The position numbers were made by a program, and so were the translations under genes. The notes below the pieces were generated by a model that did not search any database, was not told the origin of the DNA, and was given only the letters and a program-made list of their open reading frames with translations. From positions 1,036,290 to 1,056,318 of the forward strand of contig BFEA01000454.1 in NCBI GenBank assembly GCA_003427395.1: a stretch of DNA of 20,029 nt, given 5' to 3'. Positions 1-9,069 of the stretch are shown here, piece by piece (positions within the stretch are counted from its first letter, which is position 1; every line of letters starts with the position of its first letter). The DNA is from Chara braunii. Taxonomy: Eukaryota; Streptophyta; Charophyceae; Charales; Characeae.

Positions 1-146
1 TTTTTTTTTTGAACATCGACGGCTGGAGGTAGAGGGGGTGCTGATAAGAGCAAACACTCCCTCTACCTACCCACCCTTGGATGGCTCCGTTCCATTGGTG
101 GGGAGCTGCACCTACTGGAAACCGGGTCCAATGTCCCTTAACATCA
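1..146 (-). repeat. SINE-like element, copy A
   Basis: Read on the minus strand, this begins with the conserved head (TTAAGGGACATTGG, near 122-142), continues through the AGCTCC...GGAGCC and TGCTCTTATCAGCA motifs, and ends in a poly(A) tail seen as the T-run at 1-10. The same order of motifs occurs in copies B and C, and the head recurs in D, E, F and G. The window edge hides the 3' flank, so no target duplication can be checked. Confidence 0.7.
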
Positions 147-841
147 TATACCGGAGTGAGATCCACATGAGTTACATGCGTTGAGTAGCAAACACAAAGT
201 TATGATATATGTTAGCGGGTCATGGTATTCCTATTTAGCCATCAGTTGTCACCACCCCCGTAGCTGCCAAACGAAACTTATACAAAACAAAAGACTGTCA
301 AGGTAGGGTTTTTGGCCTGCTACCATTGCAGCTTTCGTCCTGAAACAGTCTGTCGTCCCGAACCCTCCGTTGGGCTTGTGAGGGCTTGCCCTTCTCTGCT
401 TTCTCCGTTACTTCATATTTCGTGGTCAGAGGCAGCATCCTCCTTATCTTCGGCGTGAGCAAACATCCTCCTGTGGGGGCTACACCGCTTCGGGGGTTCA
501 TTCTGCAGCATATCACTGAGTTGTCGCCGCACGTGAGCTCTGAGTTCGCACCTTGGCCGGACCCTTGTCTTGTCGTCATTTGGAAGGAGCGAGGGGAGGT
601 GGATGGGGGAAGAGAGCAGGAAGTGGGGTGGATGGAGGTCGGGAGGGACCGGGAGGGAGGGAGTGTCGATCGGGGGAGGGATGGGGGGTGACTACGGATC
701 GGGCGGGTGGTGTGTAACAAGGGTAAAGTTGGTTTGCAGATAGGGAACTCGAAAACAGTGGTGCGGCCTACGTTGCCATGTCTGCTCAGTCGCCCTCCAC
801 GGCTTCCAATGGATGTTGAGGCCGGCGTCCAGTTCACATAA
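147..841 (-). other. Flank 3' of LINE-A, possibly frameshifted C-terminus and UTR
   Basis: No independent gene is visible. On the minus strand just beyond the LINE-A stop, another frame (open 909 down to 298) reads NYVNW, which resembles FCINW near the end of LINE-C, so the LINE ORF may originally have continued here after a frameshift. Further on, the frame becomes Pro/Ser/Thr-rich because the plus strand at 590-690 is a G/A-rich low-complexity stretch. No poly(A) tail belonging to LINE-A is evident before the SINE copy at 1-146. Confidence 0.35.
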
Positions 842-2020
842 TTAATGGAGCGGATCCTGCCATAGTTGGAGGAAAGTTTCATAGATAGTTTGTTTGATTG
901 TGTGATCATTCTCCTCCCTATATTGAGTTATGAAGGACTTCCATGCGTCCCACACCAGAGACCCGATCTCCTCTTCAACTGTCTGTTGGGCTTGCTGCAG
1001 ACCAAATTGGTGGTCCGTCTGTTCAAAGGAGCATCTCATTCGCCAGGCCAGCATGAGAAGGTGCAGCCTCATGTTTGAGAATATGTTGGTGGCATACGGG
1101 GGCCAGCTAGCAATGAGGTGGTGATTCTTGTCCAGCAACAAGAGGCCAAGGTCCCATGGAATGCACAGCCCCGTAAGAAAGTGGAAGGCTGCATCCCACC
1201 ACTGCCACAATTGGATAACCATTGGGCAGGTCAGCAGGCAGTGTTCCAACGTTGCCCTGGCCGGGGGGGTAGACCTACCGCAGTAGGCGCAAATGGGAGA
1301 CAACAGCCCCTTCTGTTCCAGGTCTGTGCGCGAGACTAGCCAGTCCGGGGTGGGTAGGCACCGGTGTAGTATCTGCCATTGTAGGGCCCTAAGGTTCGTA
1401 GGCATGATTTTGGAGTACTTGCCCCATGGAAGCTCTTCCATTGTCCGAGAGTCGAGGGGGAAGTCCCGCTCCCATCTACGGGTCAGTGTCTGATCAATCG
1501 GGATGCTAGAATGCAAGGCTCTGTAGGCCCCTTTAATAGTGTAGTTCCAGATATGCATGGATTTTGTTCCAGGCCAATGCCATTCCCCCGGGTCAAAAGG
1601 CAACCTGGCCACCGGGGTCGTGGGCTCGTACACGAAAAAACCTTCGTGGTCGTCCCCGACCACTCTGACGTGCACCAATCCCACCCAGGTTACCTGAGTA
1701 TCAAAGTTTTCGTTCCGGGTGAGTTTTGCAAATCTGGCCCCTGGCACCTGGGAGTCATAGGCCTCAAGTTCACAGCGCCCTTCGTTATTGTGACTAACTT
1801 TATATATGGTGAGCGGGAGGGGGAGGTCCATATATTTGATTACCCAGTCCCCTTTTTGCATACCCGGTCCGGCTATAAGGGCCTGCAGCCAAGCCAAGGG
1901 GAGGGCATCCCTGAGCTCCTGCACCTTCTGTCCGTCATACGCCACTTTTAGACTGCTGGCCGAAGTGATATAATCCTGTTGTGGTGTCTGTTGAGGATCT
2001 ATTAAGGCTTCAATAGTCAT
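842..2020 (-). CDS. LINE-A ORF: RT-deleted LINE protein with zinc-binding domain
   Basis: An open frame of 392 codons starting at a true ATG (2018-2020). Residues ~213-270 match the reverse-transcriptase zinc-binding domain of plant-type LINEs: LQWQILHRCLPT, then C244-x2-C247, H260 and C265. Residues 1-29 resemble the linker upstream of LINE reverse transcriptases (IEALID). From about residue 30 the sequence already matches the region downstream of the RT in LINE-C (PLAW...GDWV). The fingers/palm, including any FADD motif, is absent. The C-terminal part (LAWRMRCSFEQ...) parallels IWALWWQRCKLAWE of LINE-C. It is most likely a non-autonomous retroelement relic; its long intact frame is unusual for one. 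Confidence 0.75.
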   Translation of the reverse strand: MTIEALIDPQQTPQQDYITSASSLKVAYDGQKVQELRDALPLAWLQALIAGPGMQKGDWVIKYMDLPLPLTIYKVSHNNEGRCELEAYDSQVPGARFAKLTRNENFDTQVTWVGLVHVRVVGDDHEGFFVYEPTTPVARLPFDPGEWHWPGTKSMHIWNYTIKGAYRALHSSIPIDQTLTRRWERDFPLDSRTMEELPWGKYSKIMPTNLRALQWQILHRCLPTPDWLVSRTDLEQKGLLSPICAYCGRSTPPARATLEHCLLTCPMVIQLWQWWDAAFHFLTGLCIPWDLGLLLLDKNHHLIASWPPYATNIFSNMRLHLLMLAWRMRCSFEQTDHQFGLQQAQQTVEEEIGSLVWDAWKSFITQYREENDHTIKQTIYETFLQLWQDPLH

Positions 2021-2028
2021 TCTTCTAC

Positions 2029-2310
2029 CTATGATACGTGTGAGGGAAAAAAAGATGTATCCATTTGTTCATCTGTCGAATGCTTAAAGAGTTTGCCTCT
2101 GATCAAGTGACCTTGCCAACGATGTTGAGCAAGGGTTAGTAGTTGGTTCCTGATTGCTAGGATATCGACTGGTTGGGGTAATTGTTCTGGAAAATCATGT
2201 TGCTTATATTTAATAATTTGATACTGAATATTCACTTCCTGCTTATATCCTTCCTTGGCGATTAACTTAGAGTATTCGTTGCACTTTTGGCCAAAAAAAC
2301 TAGCCCATTG
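2029..2310 (-). pseudogene. LINE-A upstream coding segment, frameshifted
   Basis: This minus-strand frame is open from after a TAA (2311-2313) to a stop at 2029-2031. It reads QWASFFGQKCNEYSKL and later RWQGHLIRGKLFKHST and TSFF, the pattern of the endonuclease-to-RT linker of plant LINEs (W...RGK...S...D..T.FF). It is continuous with the LINE-A ORF except for a one-base frame change at the A-run near 2047-2053 (minus-strand T-run). Repairing that run would give TSFF followed by TRIIGRRMTIEALID. Nothing LINE-like is recognised upstream of 2313, so this copy is probably 5'-truncated. Confidence 0.6.
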
Positions 2311-2313
2311 TTA

Positions 2314-3106
2314 AACCATGTTATATACGACTCGTGTATATCCTTGCTAGAGTGTCAGAAACTCCATACATCCTGAAGGTAACTTATGAAGTCCCTTAGT
2401 TTGAGGAGGGAGGAGTTGAGTTTGTAGAAACCTCTACCGTGGAGTTTGGGAGGGTAGGTACATGTAATGGGTCCGGATGGGTGGGTGGGAGGGTGGTGCA
2501 CAGGGAGGTGACCATGGCTCCCCTACATCATCACACAAGGGAATGAGACAGCAATGCAGACTGCAGGACAGTGGGAGACCGCGAGATAAACGTTCACAAG
2601 GTAAATTAGGTAATGGGGTAAGGGTTTTGGGGAGGGTGGGCTCAGGGGGGGTGGTCATAGCCACCTCACCTCACACTATCTAATTACCGCACAAGACTGG
2701 AGCTCGGACAACAGGCGGAAGCGGTCAGAAGGGTTTAAGGATTTAAGGGGACAAGCAGTGGGATTAAGGGAATCAGGCAGAGAGGGTAGAGGGACAAACC
2801 GAGCTGCTCGGGAACATACATCACAACCTGGAAATTCAACGTAGAACCCAGCATGGGCCAAATACACAAACATACTCGCAAAAATTTGCACACAGTATTG
2901 GCTACACTGGACACTGGACAGATACATGAGACTCGAACCCTGTACACGCATACAATACATAGCATAGACAGGCCTTACAACATAGATACAATAATCACAT
3001 AACAATCTGACATGCTCGCAAACATAGTCACACCTCATTGTGCTCACAGAATAACAATACAATAAGCAGTCCGTGCACATGAACACACCACCACCATTGT
3101 GCATTG
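2314..3106. other. Intergenic, G-rich then CA-rich, no gene seen
   Basis: 2400-2680 is G-rich on the plus strand with runs such as GGGTGGGTGGGAGGG near 2478. 2800-3106 is rich in ACA/CATA triplets without a clean tandem period. Long open frames here are Cys/Tyr/Val-rich translations of that low-complexity sequence and resemble no family. Confidence 0.5.
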
Positions 3107-3266
3107 TACAGGGATGATGGACCCGGTTTCCAGCAGATGCAACTCTCCACCAATAAATGGAGCCTTCAACATAGAAACTCACTTATTGGGGATGCTCTGA
3201 TCACCTTGGTAAGTGGGTTTCCCACCTACGAAGATCAACCCCCCCTCCCACCCCGAAAAAAAAAGG
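3107..3266 (+). repeat. SINE-like element, copy D
   Basis: Plus-strand copy. The head hairpin lies at 3116-3134 (stem GATGGA/TCCAGC, loop CCCGGTT), followed by an AACTCTCCACCAATAAATGG motif equivalent to AGCTCCCCACCAATAGATGG in other copies. A degenerate GGATGCTCTGATCACC sits near 3190, and a C-rich stretch leads into an A-run at 3257-3266. About 160 bp. No convincing target duplication found. Confidence 0.6.
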
Positions 3267-3346
3267 ACTAATGGTATGACCTGTATGAGTTAAACCACCG
3301 GACTGAGTACCTATCTTCACTTCAAATCTAAGACACGTCGGATAAC

Positions 3347-3505
3347 ATGGTAGCCAAGCCGGGGAGGCCCGCCATTGATAAAGAGATTTGGCATCGACTT
3401 GGCGACCCGCTTTTCGTTTCGGCCTTCGACACCACTGTGGCTGACATATGGGAAAGGTACTGGTGGCTTAATCCAACTCATCCTAAACACCGTGACCAAA
3501 TCTGA
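3347..3505 (+). CDS. Possible short coding fragment, unknown family
   Basis: ATG to TGA, 52 codons; open upstream to a TAA at 3329. The peptide has a protein-like composition, e.g. DTTVADIWERYWWLNPTHPK, unlike the low-complexity frames around it. The sequence around its stop (ATCTGAGGGTTA, 3500-3511) recurs at 6018-6029 followed by a similar pyrimidine stretch, so this may be the tail of a repeated ORF. I do not recognise a family. It could be a chance frame. Confidence 0.25.
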   Translation: MVAKPGRPAIDKEIWHRLGDPLFVSAFDTTVADIWERYWWLNPTHPKHRDQI

Positions 3506-3740
3506 GGGTTACTTGCTGTCCTCTTTGGACCTCCAGGTTTCCTTAGCTGATGTCTTTTACTCTCAATATCCCTCTCTGTGTGTCCGAAATTGGATTAAAC
3601 GCGGGTTTCGCGTTGAAAAATTCAACGCGTTTTGAATTCGCGTTAAACTCTCGTTTAAACGCGAGTTGGACGCGAATTAACGGGGTCCGGGATGATTTTT
3701 TTCTTGGGCTAAAAATTATCCGAACAAAAAAATAAAAAAA

Positions 3741-4036
3741 AATGGGGTTGTAGGTTTTGTTGAGGACTACAACCCTGTATTTTTATTTTTATTTTTTGAT
3801 GCTTAAATCTATTTTGAAAAAATCAAAACATAAACACACAATGAAAAAACAAAAACTAAAATGAAATGAGTGTTTTTGTTTTGGGTTTCACACAGATTTT
3901 TAAAGGGCTAAAACAAAACAAAAAAAACAAATAAAAAATATAGGGTTGTAGATATTTTACAGATGTACAACAATTTATTTTTTATTTTATTTTTTTGGAA
4001 CTTCGTGTATTTTTCAAAAAATCAAAACCATAAAAA
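3741..4036. repeat. Imperfect ~198-bp tandem duplication, AT-rich
   Basis: GGGTTGTAG at 3745-3753 recurs at 3943-3951, and AAAATCAAAACATAAA at ~3819-3834 recurs as AAAATCAAAACCATAAA at ~4018-4034, giving a period of 198-200 bp. The first unit has a perfect 9-bp stem, GGGTTGTAG (3745-3753) with CTACAACCC (3767-3775). In the second the pairing is reduced to GTTGTA/TACAAC. Confidence 0.6.
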
Positions 4037-4547
4037 GCAAATTAAAAAAAGGAAAAAAAGACACACACACACATAAAATTGGGCCTGTAGCAGGTTGCAT
4101 GAGTCTGGCGTCAGTTGGTTGAGGGAACCCAGGTCCTGGGCCGCCTGTGTGAATGTATGGAAAGCAGGCCCTGGGCTAGATACAGGTACTGGACCAAACA
4201 CAGGCCAAAGGCAGGTGGGGGCATGCAACCACCTCAGGCCCAAGGCCTGTTCTCGTTCGTGCTGTGCCTCAGGCTACCGGGGCCTACTGGAAGCTTCCTG
4301 GGACTGAACACAGGCAGGCCACTTCGATATAGCAAAGGGTCTGCCTCCACATTGGGCATTCGGGTGCTGGCTGCATGCTGCGTAAGCGCTGTAGCTCGTG
4401 CCACTCACGCGCTCACGAGCGAGCAGGAAGGAGCAGGCAACCATAGCCGAGCTGCGCTGCTGTAAGCTGGGTGTGGCGCAGGGTGGTCCTTGGGTGCAAG
4501 TGGAATCTGTGTGTTGGGGAACGAGGTTGTGAGTAAGGCGAGACACA

Positions 4548-4829
4548 CTCTCACGCGCAGGCACAGACACACTTACACTTACACATACACACACACTTAC
4601 AAACACACACATACACACACACACACTTACAAACACACACATACACAAACACACACATACACATACACACACACACCTACAAACACACATACACTTACAA
4701 GCACAGACACACACACACATACACAAACACACGCGCATACATTCATATTCATGCACAGACACACTCTCACGGCAGGCACACACATACACAGATACGCGCA
4801 CACACACAGCACACCTACACACACATAAC
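4548..4829. repeat. Compound (CA)n / CACTTA microsatellite
   Basis: About 280 bp of CA dinucleotides interrupted by TTACA, TACA and GCGCA variants. The open frames through it (Thr/His on plus, Cys/Val on minus) are artefacts of the repeat. It lies inside the hAT-like element. Confidence 0.9.
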
Positions 4830-5109
4830 TGGGGCGTTGGGGGTTGGGGGATGTGGGGGCGGATGGGAGGTGCTTCAGGAGTTGGGGGGATTTTTTTTTA
4901 TTTTTTTTTTTTATTTTTTTTTTTTTTGCCTAGGGCCACGTGTTCCGGACCCCGCGCATCAATTCCGTTTTTTCGAAAAGCGTGGGAGCGGCCCATTTTC
5001 GCGTTTAACGCGAATTCAACGGGATTTTTTGGAGTTTAACTGGATTCAACGGGAGTTTAATTCCCCCGTTTTGCGTTAAAAAGATACACAGATCCCTCTT
5101 GTGGCCCAG

Positions 5110-5275
5110 CTTCTCCTTCCTTTTTTCTTTCTTTTTTCATTCTCAAACATATCGGCAGCAGGGATGGTGGGGGTGCTGATAAGAGCAGACGCCCCTCCCA
5201 TTCCGCATCATGATGGCTCCGTTCCATTGGTGGGGAGCTGCACCTGCAGGAAATCGGGTCCAACGTCCCTTAACA
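5110..5275 (-). repeat. SINE-like element, copy B
   Basis: Minus strand from ~5275: TTAAGGGACGTTGG head, hairpin at 5246-5264 (stem GTTGGA/TCCTGC with one mismatch, loop CCCGATT), then GGTGCAGCTCCCCACCAATG, GGAGCC and CTGCTCTTATCAGCACCCCC. The A-rich end is interrupted (A/G mix, plus-strand 5115-5140). It lies 10-20 bp outside the right end of the hAT-like element. Confidence 0.7.
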
Positions 5276-5337
5276 TTCAATGCAGCAAGTCATGATTATA
5301 GCAATTTCAGTTGTAGGTTGTAATTAATGAGCAACTA

Positions 5338-5866
5338 CTCCTTCCCAGTATCTTTATATCACCCCAATAATCTTCGGGTCATTCCCCAACCCAAAGACTT
5401 GCACGAAACCCCAGGTCATTGTCCTCGGCTAGCATGATGCAGCTGCATTTTTGAAGTTTTAACAAACGTCATTGTGCACTCAAGGGAAGGAGGGTGAACT
5501 GATGAGACGTCGAGCAATATGCAAATCAGTGTCCTAGAGGAACTTAAACAGGCCACACTACTGGAATGGTGGGTAATCTTACACCACCAATACTTCCTCA
5601 AGTTGTGACCATTAACAAGCCACAATTTTAGGAAATGTACGGGTCACTATAGGAGCGCCCAAATTCGTCCGACACTGATTTGCATATTGCTCGACGTCTC
5701 ATCAGTTCACCCTCCTTCCCTTGAGTGCACAATGACGTTTGTTAAAACTTCAGAAATGCAGCTGCATCATGCTAGCCGAGGACAATGACCTGGGGTTTCG
5801 TGCAAGTCTTTGGGTTGGGGAATGACCCGAAGATAATTGGGGTGATATGAAGATACTGGGAAGGAG
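5338..5866. mobile_element. Foldback MITE, Stowaway-like, ~198-bp inverted arms
   Basis: Left arm 5334-5533 and right arm 5671-5870 are reverse complements with only three mismatches in 200 positions by eye; the spacer is 137 bp. If the flanking TA (5336-5337 and 5867-5868) is the target duplication, the element ends are CTCCTTCCCAG, close to the Stowaway/Tc1-mariner terminus (CTCCCTCC with TA duplication). No longer target duplication is present outside the arms. No coding capacity. RNA across it could form a long near-perfect duplex. Confidence 0.75.
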
Positions 5867-6045
5867 TAGTCCTCAGATAGAAATTGAAATAATATCAACA
5901 ATGCGTATGAGAGTGCGTGCTCTGCGTTGTCATGATGATATTCAATCCCGTGTGACAGGAGTAACTTTTTTCAACACCACCTCTCTGCTCACACAATGAC
6001 ATACACAATTATGAAGATATCTGAGGGTTATTTCCTTGTCCTCCT

Positions 6046-6236
6046 TTTTTTTTTTTTAACTATAAAATATTATTCTCTCAATTTCACCATGCACTATGTT
6101 GCCCCCCCATCGGAATTGGCGGTGGTCAGGGAGTAGGGTGGGCCCGCCGGTGAGGGGACTAGCAAACGCAACTGCCGAGCATTTTGTAAGTAGTTGCGTC
6201 TCCTATCTACCTCCCCCAGTCCCAGCTAGTAACAAC
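6046..6236. repeat. Dispersed repeat family M, copy 1
   Basis: Starts at a T-run (6047-6058), then CAATTTCACCATGCACTAT (near 6081), a 35-bp segment at 6118-6152 identical to 15610-15644 on the other strand, and GAGCATTTTG...CTCCTATCTACCTCCCCC to 6235. The second copy (15528-15740, minus) keeps the same order with more divergence. An 8-bp stem ACGCAACT/AGTTGCGT spans ~6168-6201. The T-run end suggests a retroposed sequence with its poly(A) on the minus strand. Confidence 0.55.
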
Positions 6237-6319
6237 AGTTTTTAAGACCAACACTCTCCTCTCTCAACTTCCAGGTTCCTTTAGGGTTTCCTCCCCCCCC
6301 CTCTCTTCCCTCTTTTTAA

Positions 6320-7086
6320 TGGCAACTGCGTTGCGATGTTATCATTGAACTGACGCGCCGGTTTCGGCCCCAGGTAATTCAGAATATTTTTTGTTCTATT
6401 CAACGGATTCCATCTGGATTTGAACTGAGGTCTGTAGAGCTATTGGTTTGCCAAGGGGACCCAATAGTCCCCTTTCTTTTCCTAATTATCATGGAGGCAT
6501 TAGCTGCCAACCTCAGGGCAAACAAAAACATCAGAAGAATTCAAATCACACCCATCCCGGAGGACGCAATCCCTGTGTGCTCTCTTTTCGCAAACGACCT
6601 TACAATAATGGCAGAGGCCACATATCGCAACATGGAGGAAATTCGACAGATGATGGAAAGTTTTGCTAGGGTCTCCAATATGATTGTCAACTGGGGGAGC
6701 AAGACACAAGGATGGTGGATCCACCACCAAGGAGGACTACCCCCGGAATCACCACAAATTACATGGATGCCGCTAGAAGCCCCGGTGAGAATCTTAGGGG
6801 TAACCAGGATTGCAGGGGGCCGCCCACCAACCAATGATGAATGGATCAGCTCCCCAGCTCTGCAGAAACTAAACAATTGAAAAAGCAAGCACACCTCCCT
6901 GTTTGGCCGTGCACTCGTAGTAAGCAATTGTTACATTGTTTTCGCAACACTATGGTATAAGTCCTTACTGTGACCGATGAGCAAAGATGTCCTGAAAAGG
7001 CTTAGGAAAAAAGTGACAGCCTTCTTATGGAGGGGGGAATGCGAGCAAAGTAATGCGATCAGCCGGGTGTGACGTGCAACCTCACG
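6320..7086 (+). pseudogene. LINE-B reverse transcriptase fragment, decayed
   Basis: One plus-strand frame (after a TAA at 6317-6319) reads RT palm sequence: VCQGDPIVPFLFLIIMEAL (usual VRQGCPLSPLLF...), SLFANDLTIM (usual FADDL) and NWGSKTQ. After an in-frame TGA at 6878-6880 it continues as SLFGRALVVSN, LWYKSLL, a further TGA, then PMSKDVLKRL and FLWRGE, matching the region between palm and C-terminal domain. The first stop sits where related LINEs have Trp (LNNW-like), consistent with TGG to TGA. The FADD aspartate is Asn here, so the copy would be catalytically dead even without the stops. It supplies the part missing from LINE-A. Confidence 0.8.
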
Positions 7087-8931
7087 CCCTGTGCTGTCTT
7101 CCGTTCGGAGTGCTAAGGGTGCGGAAAGAAGGCCCAGAAAAACATCAAGATGGGGTGTGCCAAGGATTTTTGGAAAATTGAGTGTGGGGACACAGACATA
7201 ACTGAAATCCCCCGTGTTGGTCCGATGAAGTAAGTCGGTTGTTTTCGCGCGTCGTGGGGACGACGCGAAATAAAGGGAAAAATCCAAATGCAATCTAAAA
7301 AGTATTGTCGAACTTCCCACCGCGCTGTGGATCTTTGTTTAGGGCGGAAGGGCTTCGGTACACTCCGCGTGTCCCGTTTCCGTATCAAGTCCCGACGTCG
7401 CTCGTTGGTCAGTTCCGAGTTCGACGTGGAGGGTCTCAGCCGCGTGGCTCTTTCGTTGTGCTCGTCTTCACTCCGTATTCGGTAGTGAAAGCCCTTGGAT
7501 TCGTAGCGATCGAAACGCTGGCACTCAGTGCACAGGGTTCGAGGCCAATGGGGCGCCACTGCCGTCCACGGAATGACGATCAGCTCGTTAAATGGCAATA
7601 GTACTGAGTAAGGTGGGTAGTGCGTGTCGACAATGACAAAGCCCGCGTCCACGAATCCATAAGAACGATTTTTGGGAGGGAAGTAATATCGCCCGCCGAT
7701 CCGTGCGACAGCTTCTCGTACGTCCCACTCGCAAACACGTGTCCTTTCTTCGTTGTAAGGGAAGGGGCGCGTTGGCGAGGGAGATACGGGGGGCTGGCGC
7801 CCGATCGAGGTACGTCCGTCAGTCTACACGTCCATCAATCGGAATGAGTCTACAGAAACCCTGGGACGTCATAAAAAAACACAATCGCAAAAACCAACTA
7901 ACATTTTTCTTCCTTTCGACACGAGAGAAGCAGGTTACAGTGCCCGTACACCCACACAGAGATCAGTTTAAAGTTTCGAGGGATCAATCCGCGACTCAGG
8001 TTCAGCAGGCCAGATTGGCTGCAGATGTCGTGTAGCATAAGGCAGATGACATGCGCAGTGCAATTCAGAACGACAGATCTAAACACTCTTGCATTCTCGA
8101 ACAAAATCCCATCGAGTTCTGGGTCTAATCAACACAACAAACTCACATACAAGCATTCCTATACATACATCCACTGTGGAAGGGGCGAAAATGACAATGG
8201 TGCATCAAAAAAACAAATCGGGGGATAGTACATACGCATCCACCATTCACAAGACAAGAGGATTGAGATTTCTTACATCCGGGGATTACCCAGGAAACTA
8301 ATGGAAGAGTTCCGGAAGAAGTTCTTATGCGCAAAAAATCACGAGGATTCACTTATGTTCATAGGAGAAACAGACTCATAACACATCGCCATTCAAATCA
8401 GAGAGAGAGAGAGATGAAAGAAATAGCCGAGAAATGTCGAGACAGGAAATACTGGGCTCTGACAAAGGAACGTCCGGCTTCACAACCATAAACTCATACC
8501 AAAAAAATAATCCGCAAGAATGAAGGCGCATTCGCCGTGAAATTCCAATATGGCCCCGGGCGAATCATCCACTCAACTCCAATTACCGATCCTCATACCC
8601 GCACCGACGATCCCGGTCGTCGCGTGCTAACTTCCGCCGTTGCGATCGTCACCCCACTGACGCAAGCTCGACTCGACTCACCCTGATCCCACAGTCCGCC
8701 GTGGCGATCAAGCGCGCAGCCAGCCAACCTACAGTCAGTCCGACAGGACTTTTCGACTCGCATCAAAACGCATCACCTAGCCACGACTTCCCGGAAGCTG
8801 GCTTGCGAGTAGAAAACATAAGAGAGATTTGCGGGCGCGCTTGCGGAATTTATAGTTGCGAGAAGGAAGACAGGCGGAGGAGAGAGCAGAGGGGAAATCG
8901 AGGTGTAAGAGGAGAAGGTTCAACGAAGGGT
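7087..8931. other. Unassigned 1.8 kb segment, no recognisable gene
   Basis: More CpG-rich than the flanks. A minus-strand frame 7652-7113 (179 codons) has no ATG near its start; it contains CTECQRF and charged stretches such as NERRRDLIRKRD but matches no family I know, and may be chance. A hairpin at 7242-7269 pairs TTCGCGCGTCG with CGACGCGAA (two-base bulge). An AG microsatellite is near 8399-8415. I found no tRNA, TIR pair or LTR pair. Confidence 0.35.
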
Positions 8932-9069
8932 GCTCAAGCGAAGCCATGTTGATCCTTCGGTACCCAATGTTCGACCAATCAGATTCGTCGCGCAACAGGA
9001 AGATCCTTTTGCTCAACACGTCTGATTGGTGAGCGGGGGTAATCAACGGATCAACCGGGCTTCGTGAGC
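8932..9069. repeat. 138-nt imperfect hairpin (MITE or small-RNA precursor)
   Basis: The segment folds about its centre at 9002. Paired blocks from outside in: GCTCA/TGAGC, CGAAGCC/GGCTTCG (8939-8945 with 9058-9064), GTTGATCC/GGATCAAC, TACCC/GGGTA, ACCAATCAGA/TCTGATTGGT, and a central GCAACAGGA/TCCTTTTGC with a 3-nt loop. Roughly three quarters of ~65 positions pair. No target duplication is obvious. Opposed CCAAT motifs lie in the arms. Confidence 0.6.

Larger units (their letters stand above)
3576..5091. mobile_element. Non-autonomous hAT-like DNA transposon, 1516 bp
   Basis: Flanked by an exact 8-bp direct repeat ATCCCTCT (3568-3575 and 5092-5099). Termini are inverted: CTGTGTGTC at the left, CTGTGTATC at the right on the opposite strand. 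Subterminal inverted matches follow: a 17-bp perfect pair (3632-3648 with 5003-5019) and GGGGTCCGG (3682-3690 with 4945-4953). Both ends are packed with variants of TTAACGCGAATTCAACG, typical of hAT subterminal binding repeats. No transposase is encoded. The interior holds an A/T-rich ~198-bp duplication, a GC-rich segment (4085-4545) and a long CA array. The 8-bp duplication argues for hAT; superfamily assignment is inference. Confidence 0.75.

Noticed and set aside
2676-3182. 168-codon Cys/Tyr-rich minus-strand frame
   Set aside because: Derived from ACATA-type low-complexity sequence and overlaps SINE copy D; no family resemblance.
4490-4828. Thr/His-rich and Cys/Val-rich long frames
   Set aside because: They are translations of the (CA)n array on either strand.
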